A stretch of DNA of 64,000 nucleotides from Mesaphorura yosii (GCA_009869945.1 WIXG01000025.1:1-64000); one strand, 5' to 3'; shown: positions 37,501 through 52,500, counted from the stretch's first letter. Program-made: numbers and translations. The notes: generated by a model from the letters alone, not told the origin.

Positions 37501-40500
37501 TGAGGGAAGCAATCGACAACAAATACTTTAACCCAAGAGAAGGACTGCTGACAATCCCAGGCACAGATCGACAAGTTACATTTGAGGAATGTCTGCAGCT
37601 GAAACTAATCGATCCGTCATCTGCAAAAGTGCTCGATCAGCGAGGAAAAGAAATTTCTCCAGAGAGAAGCCTAGAAAAGCAAATTCTTGACGCGACGGGT
37701 CACTATCATGATGATGCTAAGTTTAAGCAGCCACTAACAATGGAAGCGGCAATTGCGCAAAACCTCATCCGACTTTCTCCAGTGTATGCGGCTGATGCAA
37801 CAAAGACTCAAGCTGCAATGCGCCAACAAACACCACCAAAGCAAGCTGAGAGTACCCTGGACACTGAACTTCTGTCCGTGATTCAAGTCTCAGAATCCAT
37901 CACATTCAATCCAAATACTCTGATCGTAAACGATTCGGACAGGGACGAGCAATTCGATTTGCTGACGGCTGTTCTCAAAGGAAAAATTGAACCAAGAAAG
38001 GTGAAAGTTAAGGACCCGTCTTCAGGCAAAGAAATGAACATTAATGAAGCGTTGAGACGAGGCATCGTTGACAAGAAGTCCGGCCAGGTACGACTCAAGC
38101 CGAAACCTCCTGTCAGCTTGAAGGATGCCGTAAGATCTGGCATAGTCACGGTATTGCCGATGCAAGTTTCTGAGATTAAACCAGAACCAACACCAAGTGA
38201 AGCTACCCGCAAAGTTTCTACAACCGAAGGACCAGTGGCACCTTCGTCGGGACAGGAGAAAGACAAAGAGAAGTCACCATCTCGATCATCAGTCACGCAT
38301 TTGCAACTTACCTCAGTCGAAGACGGAACGGTGCTTTCCGAAGAAGTGATCGAGTGTGAATCGGTGTTTACCACCACCACAACTCTGACGACAACAACCG
38401 TACTGATCACTAAAGTCTCCCGAATGAGAATCAGTCCTGAAGAATTGACCGGTTCGAATCTGGTTGATGCAAAAACAATTTCAGTGCTGAGCAATCCGGA
38501 GAACTTCAGAGGATCTCGCGGCGAGCCGTTGACGCTCGAGCAATCGATTGATCTCGGCAAAATTGATGGAGAATCAGGACGAATTTTGGATCCTTCTCAG
38601 CAAGAGGTTGTAAACATAAACGAAGCCATCCTAAGAAACCTACTTGACAATCAAGGCAACGTTCTGCTCCCAGCCGGACGTAACCTCTCTGCGCCTGAGC
38701 TGACAACTCAGGGATTGTACGATCCCCAGCTCAATAAAATCACTCATCCTGAGACTGGCGACTCCATGACAGTGTCAGAAGCCATTGCGAGCGATGTGCT
38801 AAACCCGCTTTCTCCCGTTACCGATCCAGTGTCCAAGAAACGAGTCTCAATTGTGGAAGCATTAGAACAAAATGTTGTTTGCAACGAGACAGGAAATGTC
38901 ATCAGCCCTGAAGAGCCTGTTCCATTCTTGGAAGCTGTGAAGTCAGGAATTTATGAACAGTACACGCATCCGCTACAAGACACCATACCACCAGTTGCAA
39001 TGACTATCCCCGTCGCACACAAGAAAGGGCTGATTAACCTGAAGAAAGGAACACTCACAAATCCTACTTCGGGATCTGTGGTGCCCATCGCAGAAGCAGT
39101 CTCAAGTGGTTTGCTGAAAAACTACAGTTCACCCGCCGCAGACGGAGCGATCAAGTTGGAAGACGCTGTTGCTAGAGGTGCATTCGATGACAAAAGCGGA
39201 ATGTTCACTCATCCAACAACAGGTGCCAAAATGCCATTGGAGAAAGCGTTATACTCGGGGCTTGTCATACTGCCATCTCCAAAAAAGAAATTTTCAATGA
39301 CGGCAGAAGGTCCGGCAGTCATTCCTACTGGAACGATGGTTGTGTCAAAGTCACAAAGCCCAACGACAAAATCAAACGAGGCAATTGTGCCTGGTACTCA
39401 GTTAACATTAGCAGAAGCAGTCCGATCGAATGTAATCGATCCAAACACGGTCGTGACCGATTCCAAATCCGGCCAGCAAATGCCGTTGTCTGAAGCTGTG
39501 AAACGAGCCGACTTCAACCCCGAACAAGTTAGCATTCCAGATCCAAACAAACATAATTCTAAGATCTCACTGAAGGAAGGACTGAAGATGGGACTTCTTG
39601 CTGTCGCTGCTGCTCCCGTGGCTGTGATTGGCGCGCCTGTGATAGCTGGAATTGCTGCAGCTCAGAAGTTGAAGAGCATGACAGGGAAGGAGGCTTTGTC
39701 TGATCCAGTGCAGAGACAGCGAGGCGTTGGCGATCAAAAATCAACATCAGTGTACAAACAAAACCAGGAGCTGACGGCTCCGGCGCAATCCCCGGAAGAG
39801 TCAGTTGAAGATCTCCTCGCAGACTACACAAAGCCGTACCCGTTACATATTGCCATCGGCAAGGGCCAGTACCAACCTGAGACAGGGCTTCTCAAATTAG
39901 AAGGCACAAATGAATTTGTCACAATCCAAGACGCAATTGCTCGGAACGAAGTTGACCCCGCAGCACTAACTTACAGAGACCCACGAACGTCAACGATCAT
40001 CTCGTTGGACGAAGCCATCAACTCTGGACTCGTTAATCCAAAGACTGGACAAGCCGTCGATCCACTGACTGGCGGAGAGCTGCCGCTCCATGAAGCAGTG
40101 GATTCAGGCTTGCTTCTGACTCCGCGACGTAAACTTTCTCTAACCGATCTCATTTGTTCTGACAATTACGACCCGGACTCAAACACAGTCAAAATTGAAA
40201 CCACGAATGAATCCATGCCATTGAAGCAAGCCGTCGAGTCGAATGCCATTGATCTGGACACGATCCTTGTGCAAGATTTCAAAACCAATTCCGTCCTACC
40301 GTTGCGTGTTGCTGCGTCGAAAGAATTAGTTGACCTGGATGCTGGCACAGTGAAAACGTCAAGCACTGGAAAATGCAGCTTACCAGAAGCTCTAGAACGA
40401 GGCATTTTGATTGAAGTGAAGCAGCCGGTTCCGCTGTCACAAATGATCCTGAAGGGACTGTACGAGCCGGAAACAGGTAAATTCCTCAATCCAAAGACTG

Positions 40501-43500
40501 GAGAGCACGTGCCGCTGAGCGAAGCCCTGGCAGACAACATAGTCGATTCTAACTCGGTCCACGTAAAAGACACGAGAGAAGGGTTCGCAAAAAAGATGTC
40601 TCTGGACGTCGCCCTGCAAGAAGGATTCATATCCGATGACGGTTGTACGGTGCAAGACTTTGCGAACAACACCACACTTTCACTGCCTCAAGCGTTAGAA
40701 CAAGGACTCATTGTCGACAGCAAGACTCCGTTGTCTCTTCAGAAAGCGCTGCATTTGGGACTCTATTCGGAAGCTGACGGACGAGTTACCGACCCAAACA
40801 CTGGAAAGACAGTCACTCTAAACGAAGCCATTCGAAGACTGATTATTAACCCATCGCTACCATGCTATTGGGACGACAAGGAAGGAGTGGTCCTCAGCCT
40901 GGTCGAGACTTGCAGGGCTGGAATAATCGACAGACAAGAAGGCATTTTCAAAGTTCAGGACACCGGAGCCAAACTTTCACTCGGAAATGCACTCGACCAA
41001 GAATACATTCTGGACATTGAGAAGCCCTTCAGTTTGTACAGAGCCGTGCAAATTGGTCTGTACAACAAAATGACGGGAAAATTCGTCCACCCTTCATCTG
41101 GGAAGCATTTGACGCTGCAAGACGCTTGCAAGGAAGACTTGATCGATATACAAACGTCCATCATCAAGCACTACTCAACCTGGCAAGTGATGAAGTTGCC
41201 AGAAGCCGTTGCTCATGGCTTAGTCAACCCCATAGAGGGCACATACCTCCACACCAAATCATTGCCGCTGGATGAAGCGAGACGAAGAGGCTTCATCCTT
41301 ACCACAGAGCGCCCACTTTCTCTAGTGAAAGTTGTGAAAGAACATCTGTTCAATCCACAAACCGGAAAAATTGTCGATGCACTCGTGGGTGACTGGCTGA
41401 ACGTTCAGCGGGCGGTGCAAGTACAAATTGTCGACCCGGCTATCACTGCAATTCAAAACTTGGGCAATGGCCAAATCAAGTCTTTGAATGCTGCAATTGA
41501 AGATCAATCAGTCAACTCGGAGAAGGGCCTCGTGGTTGATGCAAGAAATCGTAAATTTCACACATTTGATGTCGGTGTCGAGAGCCAATTGATCATCACC
41601 GTGCCAAAACCAGTCACATTCAGTGATGCGCTATCGCAAAACGCAATTGATCTCCGCAGAGGCACATTCTTTGACCCGAGATCAGGACTGACAAGTTCCT
41701 TGGGTGACGCCATACTTAATGAACTCGTGGAGCCAACCAGTGCTGTTGTTCGTGATCCGACAATGGAGCAGTACTTTAATCTTAAAGAAGCGATGAAATC
41801 TGGGCTGATTGATTTGACGAAGAGGGCGCTTGTTGATCCGTTGACCGGAAAACTGAAACCGCTGTGCATCATCTTTGAGCAAGGCACTGTCGTCTTTTTC
41901 CGTGAGCCCATCACATTCGACTCTGCAGTGGAGAAAGGTTACCTGAATCTGCTGAATGGCCAGTTCTGTGACACGTCGTTGATCGAGACTCCAATCACAC
42001 TCAAAGAAGCCATCGACATCCACGCCATCGATCCAAACTCTGCCCTTCTCAAAGACACGCTCAATAAGCGACTTCTCTCTCTTCCTGAAGCGTACGCGAG
42101 GGGACTGATTGACCCCGACAAAGCGACCGTCTTCAACACCGCTACAAATCATCTCGTTCCGCTCGACAAAGCAGTTGCCACTGGCCTGATTGTTACTCCA
42201 AAGACTCCATTGAGCTTACTGTCGGCGCTTGAGTACTCTCTCTACAATCCAGAAACTGGCAAGTTTAGTGATCCATACAAATGTGGCTCTGAACTCACAC
42301 TCAATCAGGCCATCCAGCAAGGCCTCATCGATCCCAGCACGACCGTAGTGAAAGACCCTGCGACCGGTCGCATCATTCCTCTGTTGAGTGCCATCAACGA
42401 GGGTATTATTGACGGTGACAAAAGTGTAGTGAATGACCCCACGACCAATTCGCAAATAAATCTCATTGACGCGTGGCGAAATGGGCTTTTGGTTCCGGCT
42501 GAGGCGAGGGTAAGAGAACACTCCACAAAACTTACCAAACAAGCCGACATCAATTTGGGGGCTACTTCACTGCCGCTGCTGCTGAAATTCTTTTATTTGC
42601 TACAATTTTTGCCCTCGTCCGCTGCCCTGCCCTGCTATGCCATGCTGCCCTGCTACAACAGCCTGAACCTGCTTGTGGGAACTTTATTTTACCCTTTTAA
42701 GTTTATGATTTCGGTGAATGTTATCATGCAATTCTACCTGCAACAGCTAATGATGACCTGACATGGCGTTATGCACCTTTTAATTCACCTAACATCTCTA
42801 AGAACTGAAATTTTACTTTTATTTTGCCACGCAATTTATCCTACTGGGTTAAGAAATGACTTGGATGTTGTGGTGCATGTTTACCGTTTACCTGAGAGAA
42901 TGGCGATGACAGTCAAGCAAATAATGATGAAACTAATCCTAAGTTAAGCGCTATACTCTGCTGTTATTTTAGCTGGTAGTTAAAAGCTGGGGGCTTTTGG
43001 TGCAGTCTCCCAAGCTTCGGAATGGTTATTGATATTTCTGGATACAGCTAATAGCTTTACTTGCATGGTGCTACTTGGGTGTCATTAACCTTTTTTGATC
43101 TCACTCACACGGGAATTACGCATTGTACATAAATTAATCAATACAATTAACTTGTACAGTCTAAATTAACCGTAACCTGAACTAAACGTGTAACGTGTTC
43201 AACTCAAGGTTAACTGTTAACTGCGTTTGTTTTCTTTGTCCTTTAGATTTTTATGTTTCTAGAATTCGAATTCGTCGAGAATTCCCTTCGCCAGTCTTTC
43301 CTCTTGAGAGAGAAATGGGTGATGCTGATTGGGATTTATGTTTACATGTCTACATGTCTTTTATGATTAATGCAATTGAAACTGTTTTGATTTTGATATT
43401 TGTTCTATGTTACACGTTGTTTTGCCGATTTGATACTAAATTGTGTCAGCAGTCTGAGTTTGAGAATGAGAATAATAGGCCACCTTAGAATGGGACTTAG

Positions 43501-46500
43501 TATTTCTGCCGCAACGAATACATGACATGACTGATTAGTGTGATGATGATAATGATTATGCGTACGTTTAAGTTATTGAATGTGTCATGAATGGAATGTA
43601 TTCGTTCTTGGTTTCGTTAACCGTTTTAGTTTAGTTTTCCATATTTACCTGCTTCTCCGAATTAATTCACTCTCTTGCACCTTACAGCTTGCCATTGAAG
43701 AAAAGTACCGTTCGTGCACAGCGTCCATTGATAACTTACTCGATTGGCTGACTGCAATCGAAAAGCAGCTGGCATCTCAGGAAACCGTCAAGGAGACGAT
43801 TGAAGAAGTAAAGCGCCAGCTCATCACCGTGAAAGTATGGCAATGGCTCTAATGCTCTTGTGCTTTGATTCCAAGATGTACCGGTTAACTCTTTGTGTCC
43901 CTGTAGTCCATTCGTGATGACCTGGAGAGCCATTCACACACCGTAACAACTTGCTTGGATCAAATCAGACAGTTGGTGGCTACCGCTGGAGAAGTTCTCT
44001 CTTCGGAGGAACTCACAATTTTGGATAAGAATGGCAAACAGCTTAAGACCCGTTACGACAGAGCTGCCGACCAATCTGAGAAACTTCTTCGCAAGCTTAT
44101 GACTGCTAATGACGAGCTAAGAAAGTACAAGTAAGGGAATATATGACCATTTCTGTGTACGGTTAATGACTGCTTGGCTAATCATGTGCAATTCGTGTTT
44201 CTAGAACTGAGACAACTACATTCAAGTCATGGATGGAGAAATCCATTCGCATCTTGGAAGAGAAAGAACGGAATATTGAGAATTTGAACATGGCTGGGCG
44301 TGAAAAGACAAAGGAATTTGTCAGTGATGTTGTCGCGCATCAAGGCGATCTCCGCTTCATCACCATGTCCGCTCAGAAGTTTTTGGATGAATCTAGAGTA
44401 AGTGTGCTAATGTCACCTGATAAATCGGAGTGAATTCTAATATTTCTGTTCATGCTTGGCGCAGGAGTACGTGCACATTCTCAATGAATACCGCAGTAGC
44501 TTGCCTCAACGACTTCCAATGCTGCAAGAAAGGGAGTCTTCCATCAGGCATGAAGTGATTGAGATCACAAGAACTTATCAGGTACGATAAATTAATTGCT
44601 TGATGGCGTTTGAGTTCGTTTCTAATCATTTGAACGCTGATTAGGAACTGCTCGCGAGAGTTAATCGACTCTTTGACAAACTTGCCTTGGGAAGCCGCCA
44701 GAAGGAATTCCAAGAAGCACTGAACAGAGCCGTGGCATGGTTGAAAGATGTCACTCCAAGAGCGCAAAGGATTCTATCAGAACCAGTTGCTACTGATCCG
44801 AAACAAGTTGAAGATCAGCTCAGCAGAGCCAAGACTCTTCAAAGCGAAATCTTGAAGAATGGCACTTTGATTGACAGTGTTCGTCAGGCTACAAACAACC
44901 TTCTGAACAGCTTGGAGGAATTGTCTCCCACCGAACGCCAGACAATCGAGAGCACTGCCAAGGATGTGGAAAGTAAATACAAAAACTTGGTCGACACCAT
45001 CAGCGAGAAGGTGCATGATTTGGACTCTGCCTCTGGCCTGGTGAAAAAGATCATGGAAAATATGAAGCAACTGACGAGCATTTTGGACAGAGAAGAAAAG
45101 CGTCTGCCAAAGAGTGCCATTCCGCAATCACGCGACGAGGCTGACAAAGTCATGCGCGTTCTTCGTCAAATCATTGACGAGCTTAACGATCAGCAAGGTC
45201 TTTTGGATAACACAAGATCACAAATCAACGATCTTCTACGGAAGAGACCTAATGTGCCAGACGGAGAACGTCTTCGCGACGCGTTCATTGACATTGACAA
45301 AAGATGGAAGACATTGCAAGATACCTGTCGACAGAGGCTTAACTTCTTGGACAACGTCAAAGAATTCCATGACACTCACGACAACCTGTCGAAGTGGTTG
45401 AATGCCAAGGACAAGATGATGGGTGTCTTGGGTCCAATTGCATCTGACCCAAGAATGGTTGCGAACCAACTTCAACAGGTTCAAGTCATTCGAGATGAAT
45501 TCAGGGCACAAAAACCAACGCTGGACAGTTTCAACACATCTGGAGACAACATTCTAGCCCAAACCAATCCAAATAGTCCTGATGGCCGCAAGATTGATGA
45601 AAAATTGGCAAACATTAACCAGAAATGGAACGACTTATTGCACAAGCTTGATGATCGTGAAGGTAGCCTGGAAGCGGCTTCTGGTGCTAGCGCTGACTTC
45701 TACAACAATTTGAACAAACTGCAAGACAATTTGCACAAAATTAGCGACGACTTGGATGACTTGGCGCTTGACAAAGGAAAGTTGGGTCCGGATGAGCTGC
45801 TGAAGAGACTCAACGATCTTGACCGAGCTTTGGCTGCTCAACGACCCATGTTGGCCGGAGTCGAATCAGCTGGAGAACATTTGTGTGACATTCTGAGTGA
45901 TCCAGCCTCGAAGGCTGACATCAAGCAAAAACTGGCACAAGTTGGACGTTTGTTCAACCAGTGTCAGAAGAAACTGGACAATGCCAAGGCCGAATTGGAG
46001 AATTCTAGAAAGGACGCACAAGAATTTGACGAAGCTTGTGAAGCCGCTCAGGAATGGCTACACCATATGCTGACACAATTGACCGATAAGCTGCTGGTTT
46101 CAGCTGACAGAGACATCTTGAAACAACAAGTTAATCAGTTTGAGGTAAGTTTATTATTTGGGGTAGCAGGTTCTTCAAAATATTTATACATGGATTTAAA
46201 ATATTCCTATTTTCGTAGCCAATCTACCGTGAAGTTATGAGCAAAGAACACGAAATCATCATAACTATCAACAAAGGAAAGGACTTGGCTGCAGCGAAAT
46301 CGACCAGACAGAATGACAAGAGAACCATTCTGCAGAACATTGAAGTGATTCAGAAAGGTTGGGATAAACTCAAGAAAGAAGCTGTGGACAGGCATACCAG
46401 ACTGCAGACTTGCACTGAGCACTGCCGCAAGTACGACAAACTGCGTGACACCTTCGTGAAGTGGCTCACACAAGCCGAGCACAGATTGGAAGATCTTCGA

Positions 46501-49500
46501 CTCACTTCATTCAAGAAGCCCGACGTTGACAAGCAGCTGAAGGAAATGAATTCGTTCAAGAATGATTTATGGCGTCATGCGGGAGAATTCGACTCAAGTC
46601 GTAATTCTGGAGAAACATTCCTTGGTGAGTTAAGAATTGACTGAACCTTTAATTTTATTTACGTGTCCTTGCTTTCTGCAAAGTTTAGATTTGGCTAGCG
46701 CAAACAAACATTTATTACAAACTAATGCATTCACTTTGGTTTTTCAGGCGCTACTGACCGTGACAAGGACGGAGTCACAAAGGAGCTTCACGACATGAAG
46801 GTCAGATGGGACGCCCTTAACAATGCTGCGCTTGCACGAATCCAAGAATTGGAAGACGCCTCCGCGAGACTTGGCGAGTTCAATGATAACGTTCGAGATC
46901 TGAAGAATGTGCTGAACCGATGCGAGGACAAACTACAAGCAACTGGTGACAATAAAGACCCGAAGATTTTACAGGTTTGTCACAATTCCAATGCCATAAA
47001 CAATTTAACAATAGCGATAAACGTTAAGCTAGTTAACGATAAAATAAAGTGATGCAATTTAACATAAATCAAGGTGTCCCCTTTAACGCTTTTCTAAATT
47101 TTCTATTCACAGAAGATCAAAGCCATTGCCGATGAAGCAGCGAAATTGGATCGTCCTTTGGCCACAGTCAAAAATCAAGGAGATAATCTGTGCGATACGG
47201 CCCATAGTCATGGCTGTGACTCGGGTCATATCCGCGATGCTGTGGACGACTTGCTTGGCAGATATGACAACCTGCGATCGAAGTTGGACGGCCGTGGCAG
47301 CGACTTGGAAGCTGCTCAACGTGCTTTGGCAGAATTCATGGAGGCCCTCAAGGGAATCACTCTTGATATTTCCAATCTTGAGGATGAACTCAACGGCATG
47401 AAACCAGTTGGACGAGACATTCCCACCGTGAATAATCAAATCAGGGAAATGGAACAATTTGCATATAAAATTAAGGAAAATCGATCAAGGCTTGATCAGG
47501 CGTCGGCTGAAGCTGAGAATTTGATTCGACGAGGTACACACGTTGAATTTACAGCCTTTCAGGGAATTTTTCTTAATTTATTGTTGGGACATTTTCTTCA
47601 GGTATTGCAGTTGATCCGAAAGGAATGAAGAACCAGATTGACTCATTGAAGAAACAATTGGGCCGTGTTGAAACAAAGGCACAACAGCGAGAGTCTGAGC
47701 TGGACAAGACTTTGAAGAGGCTTGAAGCTTTCTACCAACTCTACCACAATACCGACGATGCTATCAATGGCTTGATTCAACAGGAAAAATCCTTCAGCAA
47801 GGGCATTGGAAGAGACGTCGAAAGCATTCGAGCACAGCAAGCTCAGTTCAAGGAATTCAGAAGGAATTATGTCGATGTTGTTGGCAAACAAGTTGACGAG
47901 TGCAACAAAAATGGCCAAGGTCTTATTCAGTCTGCTTCAAGTGGAGTGAATACGACTGGATTGGAAAGAGATCTTGAAAAGTTGAATGACAAATGGAATG
48001 CTCTCAAGGAAAGAGTACGTTGATTTCTCTCATTATTTGTGCTTTGAGGTTGTGTATTAATGACTCTTGTATTCTTTTCAGCTTATTGAGCAAGAAAGAA
48101 AGTTGGATGTCGCCCTTTTGAACTCGGGCAAATTCAAGGAAGCTCTCGAAGGCTTGAACAAGTGGTTGAGTGACATGGAAGACATGGTTAAAAATCAGAA
48201 ACCACCATCAGCCGACTTCAAAGTTGTTAAGGCTCAGTTGCAAGAACAGAAATTCTTGAACAAAATGTTGGCAGACCGACGCCCATCCGTGACTTCACTG
48301 TTCCAAATGGGTAACGAAATCGCTGCCAACGCAGATCCTGCAGAAAAGGCCAGCATTGAAAGAGAGATGAAGAAGCTGGGCGAAAGATATGACAACTTGT
48401 GCGATGGCGCCAGCGACAGACAAAAAGCATTGGAAGATGCGATGAGAGTTGCAAAGGAATTCCAAGACAAATTGGGTCCACTGACCGAATGGCTCGAGAA
48501 AACTGGCAAGAAACTGAAGGAAATGTCGCTAATTCCCACCGACGAGGACAAAATACAAAGGAGAATTAAGGAGCATGAGGTACGAATTCATTTTATTCAT
48601 TTCGCTTTCAAATAGTATTCAGTTGTTTCATGTCATTATACGATTTTTGTAGGCCCTCCATGACACAATCTTAGGAAAGCAACCATATTTCAACGAGTTG
48701 GCCGATATTGCTGCCAACTTGATGGAACTCGTTGGAGATGAGGAGGCAGCCATGGTCGCCGATAAACTTCAAGAAGTTACTGACAAGTACGGAGCATTGG
48801 TTGATGAATCTGAAGCTTTGGGCAATTTGTTGAGACAAGCAAAGGGTGCTTTGAGACATCTTGTTCTGAGTTACGAAGAACTCATAAGGTGGATGGATGA
48901 CATGGACAAGAGGCTCAACAAGTACACAGTCGTGTCGGTTCACAAAGACAAACTTCTGGATCAGCTCGACAAACTTGCTGTAGGATCTCTTTCTTGTTTA
49001 GTTTCAACCGTATTTTTATTTACACCATTATTTTTTTTGCAGGGATTGACGGAAGAAATTAAGTCCCGCGAAAAGCAAGTGGACGACACCGTGGATTCAG
49101 GCATCGAATTGATGAAGAGTATTACCAGCGACGAGGCCATCCAATTGAAAGACAAGCTGGACTCTTTGCAGAGGAGATTTGCAGATGTAACACAGAAGGC
49201 CGCAGATTTGCTTAGAAACGGACAAGAAGCGCTTCCGTTGGTCACACAGTTCCATGACAATCACAATCAGTTGGCTGACTGGATGACTGATGCTGAGGGA
49301 CTGCTTCAGACTTTGGAGAGCGCGAGCTTGGCAACTCAAGAGAAAGAAATTATCCGGCTCGAGAAGGAAATTGTTGAACAGCGCAAGGTTCTTGATGTCA
49401 TTCAACTGATTGGACCCCAGCTCTGCCAACTTTCTCCTGGAGAAGGAGCGTCGTACATTGAGAGCTTGGTCACCAGAGACAACCGGCGATTTGATGCCAT

Positions 49501-52500
49501 CTGCGAGCAAGTCCAACGTCGCGCCGAAAGAATTCACATGTCCAAACAACGGTCTTTGGAGGTTCTCAGCGACATTGATGACTTACTGGAATGGTTCCGA
49601 GAAATTGAGGGACAAATCAAGGATGCTGAGAAACCAAGCTGTGAGCCAGAGGTTGTCAAGATCCAATTACAGGAGCACCGGGCGCTTAATGACGAAATCA
49701 ACAGTCAGAAGGCTCGAGTGCGGGATGTACTTGCCACAGCTAAAAAGGTATGTAGGACTGAGCTGCAGCGTGTCGTCATTTTTGAGAGCATGATTTTATG
49801 CCGCGCTTTTTCTCATGTAGGTGCTTCGTGAAGCTCCACAAGGACAAGACACTGCCACGCTTCGTGAGAAGGCGGATGATTTGAAGGAGACCATGGAAGC
49901 TGTTTCCAAACTTAGCGCCGACCGATTGAACGTTTTGGAACAGGCTCTGCCATTGGCAATCCACTTCTTCGAGACTCACAATGACTTGAACCGCTGGATG
50001 GATGTGCTGGAGGATGAGTTGGTCGTTTTGGACACGCCAGCTTTGAGACCAGACCAAATCATGAAACTACAAGACAAAGTTCAAGCTTTTATTCAGTCGA
50101 TCAATGAACACAAACCACTTGTTGACAAACTGAACAAAACTGGAGGAGCTCTCGTGAAGATTTGCAATGACGATGATGCTGGAAAGGTTGAAGAAATCAT
50201 GCACGCTGACAATGAGAGATACAATGCTCTCAAGGTTCACTTGCGAGAGAAACAACAAATGCTTGAGAAGGCGCTCCAGGTAATGAATTCTACAAAATCC
50301 AAGCTTTCTTATAGAGGAGCTTGACTTAATGTTGACCGATTTGGTTACAGGATTCTAGCCAATTCAAGGACAAATTGGACGGCATGCTTAACGCATTGGA
50401 GAACACAGCCGACCAAGTCAACAACGCCGAACCAGTCTCTGCTCATCCTGATAAGATTCGCGAGCAGATTGACGAGAACAATGCCATCATTGACGACGTG
50501 AAGAAACGCGAAGACGCTTTCAATGCAGTCAAGAGACAAGCCAATGATTTGATCAACAAGGCTCCCAATAAAAATGATCCCGCCGTTAAAGACATCAAAC
50601 AAAAACTGGATCGGCTCAATAGTCTCTGGGATCAAATTCAGAAAGCTACCAAGAACAGAAGCAAAAATCTCGATGAGGCTCTCATACTTGCGGAGAAATT
50701 CTGGGCTGAACTTCAGGCCATCATGGAGAAGTTGGACGCACTTCAAGAAACCTTGGAGAGTCAGGAGCCGCCTGCAGTCGAACCAAAGGCAATTCAGAAA
50801 CAACAAAATGCCCTGCAAGATATCAAACGAGATATCGAGCGTGTCAAACCGGAAGTACAAAACTGCAAGAAGACTGGCGAGAGCTTGATGAGAGTATGCG
50901 GAGAGCCGGACAAACCAGAAATTAAGAAGAATATTCAAGACCTCGACAATGCATGGGACAACATCACTGCTCTCTTTGCTAAGAGAGAAGAGAATCTCAT
51001 TGACGCAATGGAGAAGGCGATGGAATTCCATGATACTCTTCAAGTAAGTTGAGCGGCCTTCGTCGCGGAGTATGCCCTAATCTTGTAAAAGGAAAAGAAT
51101 TTAATTTATGACTCATTTCTGATTAGGGTTTGTTGAAATTCTTGGACAAAGCTGAACCCCGCTTGGCTAGCTTTGGAGTTGTTGGTGCTGACATCGAAGC
51201 TGTCAAGAGACAAATTAAGGAGCTTAAGGACTTCAAGTCAGAAGTCGATCCAATGATGGTCAAGGTTGAGGCGTTGAACAGGTCAGTGGATAAATAGAAG
51301 TTTTTTTCTTTTTACTTAAGCAATTGAGCTATCAGTAGTCACGACACGTTGTCCTGACTTGGTCTCCATTTGTACATATTGCACAATATCGAGTAGAATT
51401 CTTGCTCATTTCCACCTTTCCATTAAATAAAGTTTATACCTGAAGCTGATAACGATGTACAATATTAAGAACAATGATTTAAACTAATAATGTGATCTAT
51501 TTTATGCCCTTTCTCAAAATTTGGACAACTCTTGAAACTGGTCATCGAATAGAACTTTGTGGAGGCAAGTAATACGGTAGAAATTGACGTATAGCATGGT
51601 AGAAGTTGTCCTGTGTTGCGTTTTGTGTTTGCGTGTTCTTCCATCCGAACGTGGCGTTCATGCGTCTTTCTCATGTTGATCTCATTGTTTTGCCCTGCAC
51701 CCTGAACCTAAATCCTAAGATCCTTTTATTTCCAAAATGTGTTCATCTTCTTACATTTTGTGTGTATTCTGTTTCTGAATTTATGTTCGTCATTGTCAAG
51801 TGTACCATTACCTGTCCTGTGTCTTCGTAGTGTAGCCGTGTTTAGTACCTGTTGCATGACAGTCCTTCCAACCTTTCAATGTAGTAATAATTTTCTAAAA
51901 TAATTGCAGGCAAGCTCACGAACTCACTGCGAGATCCTCACCTGATCAAGCCATCAAAATCAAGGGACCACTGGAGGAAGTCAATCGCAGATGGGACGAC
52001 CTTCTCAAGGGCATTGTAGAACGCCAACGTGAGTTAGAAAATGCTTTGTTGAGACTCGGCCAATTCCAACATGCCTTGACCGAATTGATGGCATGGATTG
52101 ACAAAACAAACAAATCTTTGGATGGCTTGAAAGTCGTCTACGGAGATCCTCAAGTCATTGAAGTTGAATTGGCTAAGCTGAAGGTAACAAAGTTTGGAGC
52201 GTCGTATGTACCTGCTCGAACTTAAATATTAATTTCATTTCAATTCTCTTCAGGTTGTGGTCAACGATATTCAAGCTCACCAAAACAGCGTAGACACACT
52301 CAACGATGCTGGTCGTCAAATCATTGAATCAGAACGGGGATCAGAAAACGCTTCTCGTACTCAACAGAAACTGAACGAGCTGAACAGAAAATGGAGTGAC
52401 TTGGAGAAGAAGGCGCATGACAAACAGAAGGAATTGGAAGATGCACTTCGCGATGCTCAGGCATTCAATGCAGAAATCCAGGACTTGCTCTTTTGGCTTA

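Noticed and set aside
37883-38560. 225-codon antisense ORF over the plakin repeats, with several more at 40166-40675, 41558-41914 and 41682-42152
   Set aside because: They lie opposite a clearly coding exon, are Ser/Arg/Leu-biased and follow from its codon use and repetitiveness. No family resemblance.
44687-46240. Independent 517-codon ORF starting at a TTG
   Set aside because: It is the rod exon 44645-46144 plus intron read-through, not a separate gene.
50345-51043. 232-codon antisense ORF in the rod
   Set aside because: An exact shadow of a sense-strand spectrin exon; Leu/Phe-rich composition results from reading Lys/Glu/Gln codons backwards.
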